Assembly: GCA_031418215.1 (NCBI GenBank)
Contig: JANOXC010000167.1
Coordinates: 1-47,756 of the forward strand
Source of the DNA: JANOXC01 sp031418215
GTDB taxonomy: Bacteria > Bacteroidota > Bacteroidia > AKYH767-A > OLB10
Direction of reading: 5' to 3'
Length of the DNA: 47,756 nt
The position numbers and the translations under genes are program-made. A model generated the notes under the pieces. It had not been told where the DNA came from, did not search any database, and saw nothing but the letters and a program-made list of their open reading frames with translations. Positions 31,509 to 41,100 of this stretch are shown here, in pieces. Numbering within the stretch: position 1 is the stretch's first letter; every line of letters begins with the position of its first letter.

Positions 31509-33641
31509 ATGGAATTAGAAAAGTTCTCGTACGACAATAAGATAGTAAGAAACTTTGCCTATGCCACTATGCTTTGGGGCCTGGTGGGCATGTTGGTGGG
31601 TCTATGGGCTGCCCTCGAATTGGCATTCCCATCATTCAATCTGGGAATCAGTTTTACCACCTTTGGCAGGATCAGACCACTGCATACCAATGCGGTGATT
31701 TTTGCCTTTGTTGGCAATGGTATTTTCATGGGTGTTTATTATTCTCTTCAACGCCTTTGCAAAGCCAGGATGTTCAGCGACTTTTTAAGCAGCGTGCATT
31801 TCTGGGGATGGCAATTGATCATTGTATCAGCCGCCCTCACATTACCATTAGGGTTTACCACCGGAAAGGAATATGCTGAGTTAGAATGGCCCATTGATAT
31901 TGCTATTGCATTAATTTGGGTGGTCTTTGGCATCAACATGTTTGGTACCATCATTAAAAGAAGGGAAAAGCATATTTATGTAGCCATCTGGTTTTACATT
32001 GGAACATTGGTTACTGTTGCCGTTCTTCATATCGTTAACTCTTTTGAATTGCCTGTTTCGTTTTTAAAAAGTTATTCACTGTATGCAGGCGTGCAGGATG
32101 CTTTGGTGCAATGGTGGTATGGTCACAATGCCGTTGCGTTTTTTCTTACCACGCCTTACCTTGGATTAATGTATTATTTTCTACCCAAAGCGGCAAACAG
32201 ACCTGTTTATTCTTACCGGTTATCGATAGTTCACTTTTGGGCATTGACATTTTTATATATATGGGCTGGGCCGCACCATTTATTATATACAGCATTACCC
32301 GATTGGGCGCAATCACTGGGTGTAGCATTTTCAGTAATGTTGATTGCTCCGTCATGGGGCGGCATGGTAAACGGGTTACTAACGCTTCGCGGAGCATGGG
32401 ATAAGGTACGCGAGGATATTGTTTTAAAATTCATGGTAGTTGCTGTTACTGCTTATGGTATGTCAACTTTTGAAGGTCCTATGCTTTCATTGAAAAACGT
32501 AAATGCCATTGCGCACTATACGGATTGGATCGTTGCACACGTGCATGTTGGTGCCTTAGGCTGGAACGGCTTCCTAACATTTGGAATATTATATTGGCTA
32601 ATACCAAGAATGTTCCGTACGCAATTGTATTCGCAAAAAATGGCGAACTGGCATTTTTGGGTTGGGACATTAGGTATTTTATTTTATGCCATTCCAATGT
32701 ATTGGGCAGGGTTCGTACAAAGCTTAATGTGGAAAGAGTTTACCCCGGAAGGATTATTGAAATACCAATTCCTTGAAACGGTAACACGCATCAGACCGAT
32801 GTATGTGATGCGTTCATTAGGCGGTGTATTTTATCTCGCAGGTGTTATCATTATGACTTATAATTTGATTGCCACCATCAGGCAGGGTTCTTTGTTGGAA
32901 AATGAGGAAGCAGAAGCAGCCCCACTCGTTAAACATGCAAAGCAAGAAAAAGGAGAACACTGGCACCGAACATTGGAACGCCGTCCTGTTCAGTTTATGG
33001 TGCTCAGTTTGGTTGTGATTTTAATAGGTGGTGTAGTGGAACTGATTCCGACTTTCCTGATTAAATCTAATGTACCTACCATCGCAAGCGTTAAGCCTTA
33101 TACACCTCTTGAACTGCAAGGAAGAGATATATATATAAGGGAAGGATGTTATACTTGTCATTCTCAGATGATCCGTCCTTTCAGGAGTGAAACAGTACGG
33201 TATGGTGAGTATTCAAAGGCTGGAGAATTTGTTTATGATCATCCTTTCCAATGGGGATCAAAAAGAACTGGCCCTGATTTGCACAGAGAGGGTGGTAAAT
33301 ATCCTGATTCGTGGCATTTTAACCATATGATGGATCCAACTTCAATGTCACCGGGATCAATCATGCCGACTTATACCTGGTTATATGATGATGTGTTAGA
33401 TATCAGCTCAACACCTGCAAAAATTAATGCGATGAGAACTTTAGGTGTTCCATATCCGGCCGGATATGAAAATATTGCTAATACTGATTTACATAAGCAG
33501 GCAGAAAGTATTACCCAAAATCTTGCAAAAGAGAAAATTCAAATCATGAGCGACAAGGAAATCATTGCTTTGATCGCTTATCTGCAAAGATTGGGAACAG
33601 ATATTAAATTAAGCAAGGTAACAACAGCAGGTAATAAATAA
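31509..33641 (+). CDS. ccoNO: Fused cbb3-type cytochrome c oxidase subunits I and II (CcoN-CcoO)
   Basis: 710 aa. Residues ~1-470 are CcoN, with heme/CuB ligands in PLHTNAV, WWYGHNAVAFF, GPHHLLYTALPDW and HVHVGALGWNG. From about 490 the protein continues through a membrane helix into CcoO, with one heme c site CYTCHSQMIRPF (about 546-557), ending KLSKVTTAGNK. The N-O fusion is characteristic of Bacteroidota. It is the catalytic core that reduces O2 to water with high affinity and pumps protons. Confidence 0.96.
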   Translation: MELEKFSYDNKIVRNFAYATMLWGLVGMLVGLWAALELAFPSFNLGISFTTFGRIRPLHTNAVIFAFVGNGIFMGVYYSLQRLCKARMFSDFLSSVHFWGWQLIIVSAALTLPLGFTTGKEYAELEWPIDIAIALIWVVFGINMFGTIIKRREKHIYVAIWFYIGTLVTVAVLHIVNSFELPVSFLKSYSLYAGVQDALVQWWYGHNAVAFFLTTPYLGLMYYFLPKAANRPVYSYRLSIVHFWALTFLYIWAGPHHLLYTALPDWAQSLGVAFSVMLIAPSWGGMVNGLLTLRGAWDKVREDIVLKFMVVAVTAYGMSTFEGPMLSLKNVNAIAHYTDWIVAHVHVGALGWNGFLTFGILYWLIPRMFRTQLYSQKMANWHFWVGTLGILFYAIPMYWAGFVQSLMWKEFTPEGLLKYQFLETVTRIRPMYVMRSLGGVFYLAGVIIMTYNLIATIRQGSLLENEEAEAAPLVKHAKQEKGEHWHRTLERRPVQFMVLSLVVILIGGVVELIPTFLIKSNVPTIASVKPYTPLELQGRDIYIREGCYTCHSQMIRPFRSETVRYGEYSKAGEFVYDHPFQWGSKRTGPDLHREGGKYPDSWHFNHMMDPTSMSPGSIMPTYTWLYDDVLDISSTPAKINAMRTLGVPYPAGYENIANTDLHKQAESITQNLAKEKIQIMSDKEIIALIAYLQRLGTDIKLSKVTTAGNK

Positions 33642-33649
33642 CAGCAACT

Positions 33650-33832
33650 ATGAACTTTAGCGAATATCTTCAATCCATTTCAGGAGTGGCCATTTATCCT
33701 ATGTTTTCTTTATTGGTTTTTGTAATCTTTTTTATCGTGCTGAGTATTCGTGTTTTCAGAATGAAAAAAGAAGAAATCATTGAATTAGAGAACATGCCTT
33801 TGAACGATTCAATAACGATTGAAAATAAATAA
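33650..33832 (+). CDS. ccoQ: cbb3-type oxidase subunit CcoQ
   Basis: 60 aa. A single membrane helix (about 14-35, YPMFSLLVFVIFFIVLSIRVF) followed by charged MKKEEIIEL, the usual CcoQ pattern. CcoQ stabilises the complex. Position between ccoNO and ccoP (gaps of 8 and 7 bp) supports the call. Confidence 0.9.
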   Translation: MNFSEYLQSISGVAIYPMFSLLVFVIFFIVLSIRVFRMKKEEIIELENMPLNDSITIENK

Positions 33833-33839
33833 ATTAATT

Positions 33840-35006
33840 ATGCAGACTGACGGTAAACTAATTAATAAATCATTTAAAGTCATCACCAGTTTATGCTTAC
33901 TGGTGTTTACGTCCTTTTCAACTTCAGCGCAGAATAAGACTCCTGCACCAATGGAAAACAGCTTGTTGTTTAACCCCTATTTATACCTCATGCTATTTAT
34001 CATTTTTGTTTTTAGCATGATTATAATGGTATTGGGAAAGGTCTTAGTGGCGGTAGCAAAAAACAGGATAATAAAAAATAAGGGAAAGGCGGCAGCTGTC
34101 ATAATACTGCTTGGATTTTCACTCTTGCCGGGAATAACCAATGCCCAGTCAACAACTCCGGCTTTTTTCGCAACTTCCTATTTCAGAATGCCTGTTGATG
34201 TTTTTTACTTGTTGTTGTCTGTTATATTAATAGAAGTAATTATTGTTTTTACTTTATTGAGATCTTTAAGAAGATTTTTTAAAGAAGATGTACAAGAAGT
34301 TGTTGGTGAAAAGGAAGCAGGAACATCCTGGTTTTATAGAAAAATGGTTGCTGCTGTTCCAATTGAGGAAGAAGAATCCATTATGACAGATCATGTATAT
34401 GATGGTATCAGGGAACTCGACAATGGGATGCCGCCATGGCTGCAGTATATGTTCCTCGCAACATTTGCATTCGCAGTGATTTATCTTTTTAATTACCAGG
34501 TTTTCAAAAGTTCACCATTACAATTGGAAGAGTATAAGAAAGAGCTTGCTGATGCAGAAATTCAAATGCAGGATTACCGCAGTAAATCAGCGAATAATAT
34601 TGATGAAACAAATGCTGTATTGTTAACTGATGCTTCATCACTCAAGGAAGGATTGAATGTCTTTAAGACCAGCTGCACAGCTTGCCACGGACAGCTTGGC
34701 GAAGGAGGTGTTGGACCAAACTTTACTGATGATTATTGGATCCATGGTGGGGACGTTAAAGACCTTTTTAAAACCATTAAATATGGTGTAGTGGAAAAGG
34801 GAATGAAATCTTGGCAGGCTGAAATTTCACCTTCTCAAATGCAACAGGTAGCAAGTTATATTAAATCGTTGCGCGGTACAAATCCTCCTAATCAAAAGGA
34901 AAAGCAGGGTGATTTATATATAGAAAAAACGCAGACTGATTCAACAGCGATAGATAATAAAAGTGTACAGATAACGGATTCTATGAAGTTGTCGGTAAGC
35001 AAATAA
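33840..35006 (+). CDS. ccoP: cbb3-type oxidase subunit III (CcoP), monoheme
   Basis: 388 aa from ATG 33840; an ATG 21 bp upstream would overlap ccoQ. Signal-like helix (about 14-31) and membrane helices near 45-65, 82-100 and 115-140, then VYDGIRELDNGMPPWLQYMF (the CcoP HDGIxExDNxxPxWW box, about 182-201) and a membrane helix. There is one heme c site, CTACH (about 278-282), with axial Met in KGMKSW. Proteobacterial CcoP has two hemes; only one is present here. The N-terminal part is unusually long. Stop abuts the ccoG start. Confidence 0.92.
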   Translation: MQTDGKLINKSFKVITSLCLLVFTSFSTSAQNKTPAPMENSLLFNPYLYLMLFIIFVFSMIIMVLGKVLVAVAKNRIIKNKGKAAAVIILLGFSLLPGITNAQSTTPAFFATSYFRMPVDVFYLLLSVILIEVIIVFTLLRSLRRFFKEDVQEVVGEKEAGTSWFYRKMVAAVPIEEEESIMTDHVYDGIRELDNGMPPWLQYMFLATFAFAVIYLFNYQVFKSSPLQLEEYKKELADAEIQMQDYRSKSANNIDETNAVLLTDASSLKEGLNVFKTSCTACHGQLGEGGVGPNFTDDYWIHGGDVKDLFKTIKYGVVEKGMKSWQAEISPSQMQQVASYIKSLRGTNPPNQKEKQGDLYIEKTQTDSTAIDNKSVQITDSMKLSVSK

Positions 35007-36398
35007 ATGGAGACAAATTCAGAATCATTTCGCGACAGGTTAGTAACGGTTGATGAAGAGGGAAAGCGAAAGTGGATTTATGCTGTTAAACCCAAAGGAA
35101 GATATTACAATTGGAGATCATGGGTTAGCTGGGGCTACCTGATCGTTTTTTTCCTCTTACCTTTTTTAAAGGTAAATGGCAACCCGCTTTTCATGATCAA
35201 TGTTTTAGAACGTAAGTTCATTTTATTCAGTGTTGTATTCTGGCCCCAGGATTTTTTTATTTTCATGCTGGGCATGCTCACTTTTATTCTTTTTGTTGTG
35301 CTGTTTACAGTGGTTTTCGGAAGGGTGTTTTGTGGTTGGGTTTGCCCGCAAACTATTTTTATGGAAATGGTATTCCGGAAAATTGAATACGCAATTGAAG
35401 GGAGTGCCAACGATCAATTAAGAATTAAACAACTCCCCTGGAATAGGGAGAAAATAATTAAGCGTGGTGGAAAATATTTCGCTTTTTTTATATTGTCTTT
35501 TTTGATTGCCAATACTTTTTTAGCGTATTTGATTGGTATTGATGATTTAAAACAAATAATTACCGATCCTTTGTCGGGTCATGTTGCAGGCTTTATAGCC
35601 ATCATTGTTTTTACAACTGCATTTTTTTTGGTTTATGCTTTTGCAAGAGAGCAGATTTGCACCATTGTTTGCCCATATGGAAGGTTGCAGGGAGTTATGC
35701 TCGATAAAAATTCTGTAGTGGTTGCTTATGATTACAAGCGTGGTGAAGAAAGGGCTAAACTAAAGAAGAGCGAAGAACGAAGTGCCGGTGATTGCATTGA
35801 TTGCGGTTTGTGTGTAAGGGTATGCCCCACCGGTATTGACATTCGCAATGGTACACAGTTGGAGTGCATCAATTGCACGGCTTGCATAGATGCCTGTGAT
35901 TCCATTATGGACCAGGTAGGATTTAAGAGAGGGTTAATAAAATATGCATCTGAGAATAATATCGCTAAGCATGAGAAGCTTCATTTTACGCCAAGGATGA
36001 AAGGGTATTCCTTTGTACTTTTGATCCTGGTTGGTGTTTTAGTAACTTTATTGGCAACAAGACAGGATATTGATACTACAGTATTGCGAGCACAGGGACA
36101 ACTCTACCAGGAACAACCCGATAATAAAATCAGCAACTTGTATAACATTGAGTTGATCAATAAATCGCATAATGACATCCCAGTTCAATTAAAATTGGAG
36201 AATATGAATGGCGAAATAAAAATGATTGGTGTAGATGTTATCGTAAAAAAAGAATCGGAAGGGTTGGGGACATTTTTTGTGATCAGGAAAGCCAATGAAA
36301 TCAAGGAAAGGAAAACAAAATTTAAGATTGGTGTTTATCAGGACGGAATCAGAATATCTACAGCAACTACCTCATTCTTTGGTCCTGTTACACAATAA
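35007..36398 (+). CDS. ccoG: Cytochrome c oxidase accessory protein CcoG (4Fe-4S, Cu(II) reductase)
   Basis: 463 aa. Membrane helices with GRVFCGWVCPQTIFME (about 107-122) and CTIVCPYGRLQGVMLD, then a ferredoxin-like double cluster CIDCGLCVRVCP (about 263-274) and CINCTACIDAC, and a C-terminal IgG-like domain (about 365-463). CcoG reduces Cu(II) to Cu(I) for cbb3 maturation. In the standard position after ccoP. Confidence 0.95.
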   Translation: METNSESFRDRLVTVDEEGKRKWIYAVKPKGRYYNWRSWVSWGYLIVFFLLPFLKVNGNPLFMINVLERKFILFSVVFWPQDFFIFMLGMLTFILFVVLFTVVFGRVFCGWVCPQTIFMEMVFRKIEYAIEGSANDQLRIKQLPWNREKIIKRGGKYFAFFILSFLIANTFLAYLIGIDDLKQIITDPLSGHVAGFIAIIVFTTAFFLVYAFAREQICTIVCPYGRLQGVMLDKNSVVVAYDYKRGEERAKLKKSEERSAGDCIDCGLCVRVCPTGIDIRNGTQLECINCTACIDACDSIMDQVGFKRGLIKYASENNIAKHEKLHFTPRMKGYSFVLLILVGVLVTLLATRQDIDTTVLRAQGQLYQEQPDNKISNLYNIELINKSHNDIPVQLKLENMNGEIKMIGVDVIVKKESEGLGTFFVIRKANEIKERKTKFKIGVYQDGIRISTATTSFFGPVTQ

Positions 36399-36415
36399 TT
36401 AAATATCATTTAAAA

Positions 36416-36853
36416 ATGAATTGGGGCAAAAAGATATTGTTAATTTATGTAGCCTTTGTTTTATTAGTTTTGGTTATGGTTTATTTTTCCATGAATCAGA
36501 AAGTAGAACTTGTGGCCCCCGATTATTATGCACAGGAGCTTGCTTTTCAAAATAAAATTGATGCCAGCAGAAATAATGCAAATGAAGGGCTGAGTTGGAA
36601 TATAGTTCAGACAACAAATTCAGTTGCGATAATTTTCCCTGATTCTGTTCTTGCACAATCGATGAAAGGGTCGGTTTTGTTTTTCAGAGCTAGTGATGCC
36701 GATTACGATGTGAAGGAGACTATTAAACTTGATGCCGGAGGACAACAGTCGATTCAATTGTCAAAATTTATTAAAGGCGCTTATATTGTTAAGATAGATT
36801 GGACTATAGAAGGGAAGAATTATTTTGAACAGCGTAACTTTTTCCTGTATTAA
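36416..36853 (+). CDS. ccoH: FixH/CcoH family protein
   Basis: 145 aa with an N-terminal membrane anchor (about 7-25) and a periplasmic FixH-type domain containing PDYYAQELAFQNKIDA, the family's characteristic 'YY...i' segment. CcoH stabilises cbb3 assembly intermediates. 17 bp after ccoG. Confidence 0.92.
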   Translation: MNWGKKILLIYVAFVLLVLVMVYFSMNQKVELVAPDYYAQELAFQNKIDASRNNANEGLSWNIVQTTNSVAIIFPDSVLAQSMKGSVLFFRASDADYDVKETIKLDAGGQQSIQLSKFIKGAYIVKIDWTIEGKNYFEQRNFFLY

Positions 36854-36854
36854 A

Positions 36855-37553
36855 ATGATAGCATTAATTACTGCAGCATTAGCCATTGGTGTTTTAGGAA
36901 ATCTTCATTGCATAGGCATGTGTGGGCCAATTGCTTTAGCACTGCCTGTTCATAATGACGTTGCTTTGGTCAAATCTTTGAAAATAGTTGTTTACAATGT
37001 TGGAAGAATACTCACCTACGGACTGCTTGGATTGGCCTTCGGAATGTTGGGCAGAAGTTTTGTTATTGCGGGGTATCAGCAGTGGTTATCAATCATCTCA
37101 GGTTTGTTAATACTATTGCTCTTTTTTGTACCGGGTTTATCTCATAAATTTCAAAGCATAAGGCTGATAGGAGTACTGAAAAACAGCATGCGTGATTTTT
37201 TGCAAAGAAAAAATACAACAGCACTTTTTGTTTTCGGAATGTTGAATGGCTTGCTGCCCTGTGGCTTGGTTTACATCGCTATTGCCGCATCTGTTGCGAC
37301 AATGGATCCGGTTAAAGGAAGTGTATTTATGATGGTGTTTGGTTTTGCAACATTGCCCGTAATGTTTGCAATGAGTTATAGTGCTGCATTAATAAAAAAC
37401 AAAAGTGGTATTGTATTTAAAAGGGCATCATCAGTTTTAATATTGGTAGTTGCAACCGTTTTAATATTACGAGGAATGAATTTGGGAATACCGTATGTGA
37501 GTCCTGCAATATCCACTCCTTTTGAAGAGGTAAATTGTTGTAAGCACCCTTGA
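36855..37553 (+). CDS. TauE/SafE-family (UreH_2) membrane protein of the cco operon
   Basis: 232 aa starting at MIALIT (ATG 36855-36857), because a longer frame begins within ccoH. Six membrane helices in two halves. Conserved LHCIGMCGP (about 16-24) and GLLPCGLVYIA (about 136-146) carry paired cysteines typical of this family, which is often found at the end of cco operons and is thought to help copper or heme handling. Ends the operon; no clear terminator follows. Confidence 0.88.
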   Translation: MIALITAALAIGVLGNLHCIGMCGPIALALPVHNDVALVKSLKIVVYNVGRILTYGLLGLAFGMLGRSFVIAGYQQWLSIISGLLILLLFFVPGLSHKFQSIRLIGVLKNSMRDFLQRKNTTALFVFGMLNGLLPCGLVYIAIAASVATMDPVKGSVFMMVFGFATLPVMFAMSYSAALIKNKSGIVFKRASSVLILVVATVLILRGMNLGIPYVSPAISTPFEEVNCCKHP

Positions 37554-37715
37554 AACACATTGGCTAGCGCAAATCTTATTGTGCTGACAATTTGTTGACT
37601 TACTTGTGCGTTGAAATAAATATTTCATTCCATGAGCAAATATATTATTTTTATGAGAATAATTTATTAGACAACAATCGTTTTACTTCACATGATATCC
37701 TTTGAATGATTTAAA

Positions 37716-37739
37716 GGCACAAGTCTGAAGACTTGCGCC
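37716..37739. repeat. REP-like 24-bp palindrome
   Basis: GGC-A-CAAGTCT-GA-AGACTTG-C-GCC: two 7-bp and 3-bp paired arms with one A/C mismatch. Such short extragenic palindromes are common as dispersed repeats. Confidence 0.55.
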
Positions 37740-37821
37740 AGAGGTTGTATCTCGTCCTGAAATAAGTTTACCGTTTTTGAACTTATAAAGTTAGTTAAAT
37801 TATTTTTAATTATGAGGTACG

Positions 37822-37951
37822 CAAATATTACAGAAATCGGGGATGGTAGAGAGACAGTGCTTCGCAAGATGGCATGTGGACTGTCCACAGATTCACACGC
37901 TATCTTGCGGGGAACACATTTCCTCGTACCCCATTCGATTACTGCAATTTG
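37822..37951. repeat. 130-bp composite inverted repeat (MITE/REP-type candidate)
   Basis: The arms 37822-37870 and 37902-37951 are imperfect reverse complements. Both begin CAAAT and end in CGCAAGAT when read inward, with the shared block CAG-n-AATCG. The innermost 9 bp (CGCAAGATg/ATCTTGCG) are nearly perfect and the central ~31 bp unpaired. No transposase gene is present. The remaining part of 37554-38187 shows no gene I can support. Confidence 0.5.
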
Positions 37952-38187
37952 AAAAACAAGGATCAAAATACAGGTCAATTCTTTAGAAAAACCATTAGTC
38001 ATTAGTATTTATATGGCAGTATCTTTCTATGAATATATAATATTTCTAAATTTATGTTGGATTTGTCAACAAATATTGGTCTGGCTAGTTTATTTTGATT
38101 TCCTTAGAGCAGTGTAAATATCATAATGATTTATCAATTATTTTTTAAATTGACATAACCAGCCATTAACCACGAAAATAATTATTT

Positions 38188-41100
38188 ATGAAAAAAATAA
38201 TAACATTAATTTCAACTTGCATTCTTCTTTTTAATTTAACTAATGCACAAGTGCAACCATACGTTTACTTTACTTTTGATGGTACTCCTCCGTTTAATGG
38301 ACCTTTTGTTGCAGTGTCAGGGGGACTAAATGGTGACATATCCTCAGCCTGCACAACATGTGCTCTTCAAAGAAATTCTGGTGCTACTACTCTAAAAGTT
38401 ACCATACTGCCACATGTCCTTCCATGGACAGATCCAGATCAACAATACTTAGAAAGCGTCCCAACAAATCGTGCAACACAATGGGCTAACAGTACTGACT
38501 TTAATTCAGCTACCGGCGATTTTATGGTTGAGTTTATTGTGCATTTTTCAGAAAACTTTACAAACCAAGTAAGTGAAGAGATGTTTCGGATTCATCCCAA
38601 CGGTAGTACAGCCAATCTTGTGGCGAATGCCGTATATCATTTCGATGACGGTAATGGTGGACCGCCTAATATAACATTCCAAACCGTTTTATTTGAGCCA
38701 ACAACAAGTCAAACAATTACTGATATTGATACAATTGTTCTGGATGGATTTGGACGTAAATCGCAATCATATTATTTTGATGCATCCAATCCATGGCATC
38801 ATTTCGCATTTAAATACACTTATGCAACGCATACTAAGGAGATGTGGGTTGACGGCCAAAGACCCAATGAATTTGTCAAGAGCTCTACAACACCTTTAGG
38901 AAAGTTTAGTACTGGAATTGGATATGAATTAGAGATACATCGCGTTACCAACAACTATTTACAATTTGTTGGTGATATTGATGAGCTTGCCTTCTTCAAT
39001 CTAGATGTCCCAAATGCTGAAATTTATCAGCATTATCTTGATGCACTTATTAGTGTAGGAACTAATGGGCACTACAAATATCAACTTGCAGCTAACATTC
39101 CTTTGCCAACAGCCGTAACATCTAATATTCTTGATCCCTTTGAATTTGCAGCAGGACACGATAACACAAATTTTCCTGGGCGTTCCAACGAATTACACTC
39201 AGAAGGTACTGTAAATAGCCCTTTGGTACAACTTCAAAATTATCAATTACCACGATTCAAACCAGGTCATAATCTTAAACGGAATGTAAATATTCTAAAC
39301 AACAAATACTTATCTAATAGAGATAGGGTGCCAACTGGTGCTATAACCCAAAGCGCTTTAACACAGGATGAATTAGCAAAAAATTGGAATTTTTACTATA
39401 ACATTACAGAAAACCCAGCAAGTGATTTTGGTGATTATAATAATATTAATACTTTGCCGGGAAGATGGGTTAATGATGCTAATAATGTCAATTCATACCC
39501 TTTAGCGGCCATTATATTCAGAGCACAGCTTAATCCAAATTCTGTACTTCATCCACTTCATCCAGCATCTTTTTATCCTACAATCTCGTATTTATTAAGG
39601 CAAGATTGGCAAAATCCTTTGGCCCATAATGTCAATAATGGCAATAATTTTTTAAATCGAGCAGGAGCAATAAGTACTAAAAGATTTATTTCGCCAGTAG
39701 CTCCTCAGGTAGATATAGATAGTGATGGCATTGTAATGGCGCTTATTCTTAATTCAATACCTCTCACGAGACAGATTTCCTTCATCATGGAAAACAATGA
39801 AATCACTAACAGATTTACCAACCCTGTAACTTGTCAAGGATTAAACATTGCAAAAGCTTTTTGTGATGATCCTAATATTAAAACTGATTATGTTTCAACA
39901 CTTGGGTCTGGCATAATATCTGGTTGGGAAGAATATGATGCTTACAAAAAACAATTACTAGATAATGGATATAGGACAAAAGTACTTGGAGTCCCAATAT
40001 GCAATAATGCGTGGTATTCAAATTATGCGGTTGATGGCTTTGAAAAATATAGATATAGATATAAATTTTTAAGGGAAACGCAATCGTATGGCGTTACAGG
40101 GTCTCCTACTCACCCTTATCCTACGCCTGATTTTTATCCTAGAAGCCCTAAAAACTGGAATTCAGAAACACCTGCTGCAGATATTCATGGATGGAGGTGG
40201 ATTGCAAATGGGAGATTTACCGAAATGGGGTTGCCTTTTGAAGATAATAGATTTGCCCCTTTTGTTGCAGCAGGATGGGCTGCGAATGAAAATAATAATA
40301 TTCGCCCGGGACAATGGCTTGGGATGTTAAAGTGTTTAAATCTTCTTGGAGTAGATTTTTATCAACCAGGTTTTTTTAACGTTGACGATTTTCCATATGG
40401 ACCATATCATTTGCCCGCACACCCTGGCGCTTATGTCTGGCAGGCAATAACCCCTGTATATGCTCAAGCTGTTGCTAGTAGGTATGAGGATTTTTTAATA
40501 ACCGGAGTAGTCCTTCCCGGTGACATAGAAGAAAATATTGTAACTCCAAATGGTCAAAAATTATATCAATTCCGAAGCACTAGTCCCGATCATTTGATTG
40601 CTGTAAGAGCCAATTCAGTGACAGCGCCAAACAAATATGTCATTGCTGGGTCTATTCAGCCGTATTTTTCAGTTCCTGGTAATTCACCATTAAATGATTT
40701 AGCAACGATTAATTTGAATGGAGAAACGCTTAAGTTTCCTATAAGAAGACAAGGAAGTACATATATGTATGATAAATCTGGGGCTTCACCAATTTTTTAT
40801 CAGTTGGATGAATGGCATGAATATAAACATCCTGAATGGTGGAGTAAAGACTTTAAATTTGATGCAGAAGTATATGATAATGCTGTTTCAACTTCTGCCA
40901 TAGGAACTGAAGATGCCTCTGGAGCAGTAATTACAAATGGTGATTATTCTTCTTTCACCAGCTTTGTTTCTGGAACAGCTAATACATTTGAATTTAAATT
41001 TATTCCCCGCCAGCAAACAACTTACAAATTATATATACGAGCGCGGCTGAAAACCAGCACTTCTGGTGTCGCCCAACCAATAACAATACAGCTTTCTAAA

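Noticed and set aside
37688..38002. 104-aa minus-strand ORF
   Set aside because: It runs across the 130-bp composite inverted repeat and the REP-like palindrome, has no recognisable motif or leader, and is best explained as a chance frame in repeat DNA.
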